DNA of 7,485 nucleotides from an uncultured Oscillospiraceae bacterium (lineage in GTDB: Bacteria > Bacillota > Clostridia > Oscillospirales > Ruminococcaceae): contig CAJTVI010000045.1 of NCBI GenBank assembly GCA_910579545.1, positions 14,721 through 22,205 on the forward strand. The letters run 5' to 3'. Below are positions 5,425-7,485 of the stretch, piece after piece (the first letter of the stretch is position 1; each line of letters opens with the position of its first letter). A program made the position numbers and the translations under genes. The notes under the pieces are model-generated. The model was not told where the DNA came from. It saw only the letters and a program-made list of their open reading frames with translations, and ran no database searches.

Positions 5425-6140
5425 CACAAAAAACGATCTACACAAAAAAAGACGGCTACCAGCCCGGCAGGGAGGCGTCCGGCGGCAAAAGCCCGCCCGC
5501 CGCACCCAAGGCCGCCCCGGCTGAAACGCCCGCCGCGCCCGCGGCCCCCTCGGCCGCGAAGGTCCTGGCCGACCCGCCCACCCTGGAGCAGCTGGAGCAG
5601 GAGCTTAAAAAAAGCCGCTACCGCGCCAATTTTAAGCAAACGCTGCGCAACACCCTTTTCAGCCTGATCGTGGTGGCGGCGGTCAGCGCCCTGGTGGCGG
5701 TGCTGCTGCTGCCGGTGCTGCAGATCCACGGCGCGTCCATGGCGCCCACCCTGCAGGAGGGCGACATCGTGGTATGCCTCAACGCGGGCGGCCACCGCCC
5801 GGGCGACCTCATCGCCTTTTACTACAACAACAACATCCTCATCAAGCGGGTCATCGCCTCCCCGGGCGACTGGGTCAACATCGATGAAAACGGCGTGGTA
5901 GCCGTAAACGGCGAGGTGCTCGCCGAGCCCTACATCTCCCAGCCCGCCCTTGGCAGCTGTGATATCAGCTTCCCCTACCAGGTGCCGGACGGCCGGTACT
6001 TCGTGCTGGGGGACCACCGCGAAACCAGCATCGACAGCCGCAGCTCGGTGATGGGCTGCATCAGCAAGGAAATGGTGATCGGCCGCGTGATGATGCGGGC
6101 CTGGCCCTTAAAAGACCTTCGCCTGTTTGGCAGAGAATAA
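5421..6140 (+). CDS. lepB: Signal peptidase I
   Basis: The 239-residue product is a type I signal peptidase, a membrane serine protease that removes signal peptides outside the cytoplasmic membrane. Residues 1-75 are an unusually long cytoplasmic arm, rich in Pro and Ala at 24-50 and charged at 55-72. One membrane segment (about 79-100) follows. Catalytic Ser106 lies in GASMAPTL and the Lys142 general base in IKRVIASPGD; box E reads GDHRETSIDSR (197-207), with His where many family members have Asn. WVNIDENGVVAVNGEVLAEPY fits the family strand region. The start overlaps the preceding stop (ATGA), and AGGAAGGA at 5399-5406 is 14 nt upstream, a loose spacing compatible with translational coupling. 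The next gene encodes an exported protein 43 bp downstream, so it may be a preferred substrate. A general housekeeping role is equally possible. Confidence 0.95.
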   Translation: MTQKTIYTKKDGYQPGREASGGKSPPAAPKAAPAETPAAPAAPSAAKVLADPPTLEQLEQELKKSRYRANFKQTLRNTLFSLIVVAAVSALVAVLLLPVLQIHGASMAPTLQEGDIVVCLNAGGHRPGDLIAFYYNNNILIKRVIASPGDWVNIDENGVVAVNGEVLAEPYISQPALGSCDISFPYQVPDGRYFVLGDHRETSIDSRSSVMGCISKEMVIGRVMMRAWPLKDLRLFGRE

Positions 6141-6183
6141 CCCCGGAGTTTGAGATCAGATACTCAAGGAAGGAGACGATACC

Positions 6184-7485
6184 ATGGAATCTCCCATGAA
6201 GCAGGCCGCAAAGCTGCTGCAAAACAAAAAGGGCGGCTACCGCAAACTCGCGGTGTTCCTCTGCCTTGCACTGTTGGTTACCGCCGGTACCGTAACGGCC
6301 TTTGTGCTGCACGGCCAGGCGCAGGAGCATACCCGCCGGGTGCTGCAATGTACCGCGGTGCACCAGCACACCGAGGGCTGCTACCCGGAGGGCGACCCCA
6401 ACGCCGAGCCGGTTTGCGGCCTGGCGGACTTTGTGGTACATACCCATAACGACCTGTGCTATAACGAGCAGGGTGAACTGGTCTGCGCCATCGAGGAGCT
6501 GGAGGCCCACACCCACAGCGAGGCGGACGGCTGCTACACCCGCCCGCTGATCTGCGGCCTTGAGGAAATTGCTGCCCACGCCCATACGGCCGACTGCTAC
6601 GCCGAGGCCGACAAGGAGCTTGTCTGCGGCGAGGAGGAGCGCGAGCCGGTAGAGGCCGTGGAGGGCCACGCCCACACCGACGCCTGCTACGAGGCCCCCC
6701 TCATCTGCGGCGAGGAAGAGCGCCCGGCGGTGGAAGCCGTTGCGGCGGTGGAAGGCGACCCCGGCCACACCCACAGCGAGGGCTGCTATAACGAAAACGG
6801 CGAACTGATTTGCAGCGAGGAGGAGCGCCCGGCGGTGGAAGCCGTCGCGGCGGTCGAGGGCGACCCCGGCCACACCCACACCGAGGCCTGCTACGGTGAG
6901 CCGGTGCTCATCTGCGGCAAGGAGGAAGCCGAGCCGGTCGAGGGCGACCCCGGCCACACCCATACCGCCGAGTGCTATACCATCAAAGAGGGCGCGCTGC
7001 CCGCCTGCGGCCTGGAGGAGACCGAGGGCCACGCCCACACCGACGCCTGCTATGGCGAGCCGGAGCTCACCTGCAAAAAGCCCGAGATCGAACTGCACAC
7101 CCACGCCGACGAATGCTACGAGACCCGCACCGTTACGGTGGACGGCGAGGAGGTCGAAGAAAAGGTACTGGTCTGCGGCAAGCTGCAGATCGAGGAGCAC
7201 GCCCACACCGAGGAAGGCTGCTTTATCATCGAGACCCTTACCCCCGAGGAGGTAGAGCAGCTCGAAACCGAAACCAAACAGCCCGACGTGGTCGAGCTGC
7301 AGCAGGTGTACGAGGATGAAAACATCCGCGTTACCGTGGATTACGACAGCACCGCCCTGCTGCCCGAGGACGCGGCCGTCCAGCTGGTAAGCGCCGATAC
7401 CCCCCAGCCGGTGCTGGATGCAAGCCAGATGGTGGTGCCCGAGGCCCCGGCCGAACCCGCCGGGGATGAACCCGCCGGCAGTGAG
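6184..7485 (+). CDS. Secreted acidic protein with eleven His-x-His/Cys-Tyr/Cys repeats (N-terminal part; runs off the window)
   Basis: The frame is open from ATG at 6184 to the last base, 434 codons without a stop. AGGAGA (6171-6176) lies 7 nt upstream. Residues 1-21 are positively charged (KKGGYRK at 15-21) and 22-42 form one hydrophobic helix, so it is exported; cleavage might follow A39 or A46. No lipobox is seen. From 60 to 347 there are eleven repeats of HxH-x(3-5)-C[YF]-x(n)-[LV]xCG-acidic linker; HxH begins at residues 60, 86, 109, 132, 162, 195, 230, 258, 283, 305 and 339. Linkers are rich in Glu, with GDPG and EERPAVEAVAAVEG segments. After 350 the sequence turns acidic and Pro/Ala-rich, perhaps leading to further domains beyond the window. 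Similar repeats occur, as I recall, in large predicted surface proteins of gut Clostridia, often with Cna-B-like domains and cell-wall anchors; none can be seen here. Two His and two Cys per repeat suggest metal binding or disulfides (inference). Confidence 0.85.
   Translation, partial: MESPMKQAAKLLQNKKGGYRKLAVFLCLALLVTAGTVTAFVLHGQAQEHTRRVLQCTAVHQHTEGCYPEGDPNAEPVCGLADFVVHTHNDLCYNEQGELVCAIEELEAHTHSEADGCYTRPLICGLEEIAAHAHTADCYAEADKELVCGEEEREPVEAVEGHAHTDACYEAPLICGEEERPAVEAVAAVEGDPGHTHSEGCYNENGELICSEEERPAVEAVAAVEGDPGHTHTEACYGEPVLICGKEEAEPVEGDPGHTHTAECYTIKEGALPACGLEETEGHAHTDACYGEPELTCKKPEIELHTHADECYETRTVTVDGEEVEEKVLVCGKLQIEEHAHTEEGCFIIETLTPEEVEQLETETKQPDVVELQQVYEDENIRVTVDYDSTALLPEDAAVQLVSADTPQPVLDASQMVVPEAPAEPAGDEPAGSE
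6721..6930 (+). repeat. Recent 105-bp tandem duplication in the His/Cys repeat gene
   Basis: The segment starting CGCCCGGCGGTGGAAGCCGT at 6721 recurs at 6826, exactly 105 bp (35 residues) later. The copies encode RPAVEAVAAVEGDPGHTH followed by Ser or Thr, and differ mostly at third codon positions. Neighbouring repeats are more diverged and of unequal length, so this pair looks the youngest. Confidence 0.75.

Noticed and set aside
6146..6167. Hairpin between lepB and the repeat gene as a terminator
   Set aside because: Only a 5-bp TTGAG/CTCAA stem with an 8-nt loop and no T-run; too weak to separate the genes.
6247..6330. Lipoprotein signal peptide in the repeat protein
   Set aside because: The only Cys in the hydrophobic stretch (C27) is preceded by VFL, not a lipobox, and lies too early in the helix.
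6061..7206. Minus-strand open frame opposite lepB end and the repeat gene
   Set aside because: The Gly/Val/Ala-rich translation reflects the codon bias of the His/Cys repeats on the plus strand. The plus-strand frame has a ribosome binding site, an export signal and a coherent repeat motif.
6721..7240. CRISPR-like array
   Set aside because: The spacing is irregular and the repetition lies at the protein level, in frame. No constant DNA repeat with unique spacers exists.

Overview
This 7.5 kb window is from a GC-rich bacterium. The genes are compact and preceded by AGGAGG-type ribosome binding sites, with sigma-A-like promoters and hairpin terminators. CoA salvage runs through an ECF vitamin transporter and a type III pantothenate kinase. 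The right edge begins a secreted protein with His/Cys repeats of a kind I associate with gut Clostridia. Together these point to a high-GC member of the Clostridia, such as an Oscillospiraceae/Ruminococcaceae gut commensal (inference; there is no rRNA or marker gene here to prove it).

Layout: (1) 1-276 is a promoter and a long hairpin-rich leader, followed by a TIM-barrel sugar phosphate isomerase/epimerase-like gene (277-1173, +). (2) A bidirectional terminator (1210-1249) separates it from the convergent coaBC gene (1271-2479, -). (3) The divergent region 2480-2890 holds the coaBC promoter, a strongly self-complementary segment ending in a T-run (about 2551-2745, candidate standalone RNA, possibly 6S-like), and a separate promoter and structured leader for the next gene. 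(4) A pantothenate-type ECF S component, panT (2891-3532, +), is followed by a hairpin and then coaX (3608-4414, +). (5) A 539-bp gene-free spacer (4415-4953) carries a GC-rich repeat, a bidirectional terminator, an AT-rich patch and an extended -10 promoter. (6) A likely co-transcribed set follows: a small coiled-coil protein (4954-5424), signal peptidase I (5421-6140) and the start of an exported acidic protein with eleven His-x-His...Cys-Tyr...Cys repeats (6184 to the window edge, incomplete).

The first functional theme is coenzyme A synthesis: PanT would import pantothenate, CoaX phosphorylate it, and CoaBC convert 4'-phosphopantothenate to 4'-phosphopantetheine. No panB or panC is visible here, so the cluster looks like salvage. 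The second theme is protein export: a signal peptidase placed directly before a large surface or secreted protein suggests it may serve that protein. The repeat protein and the structured intergenic RNA are the two parts most worth following up.
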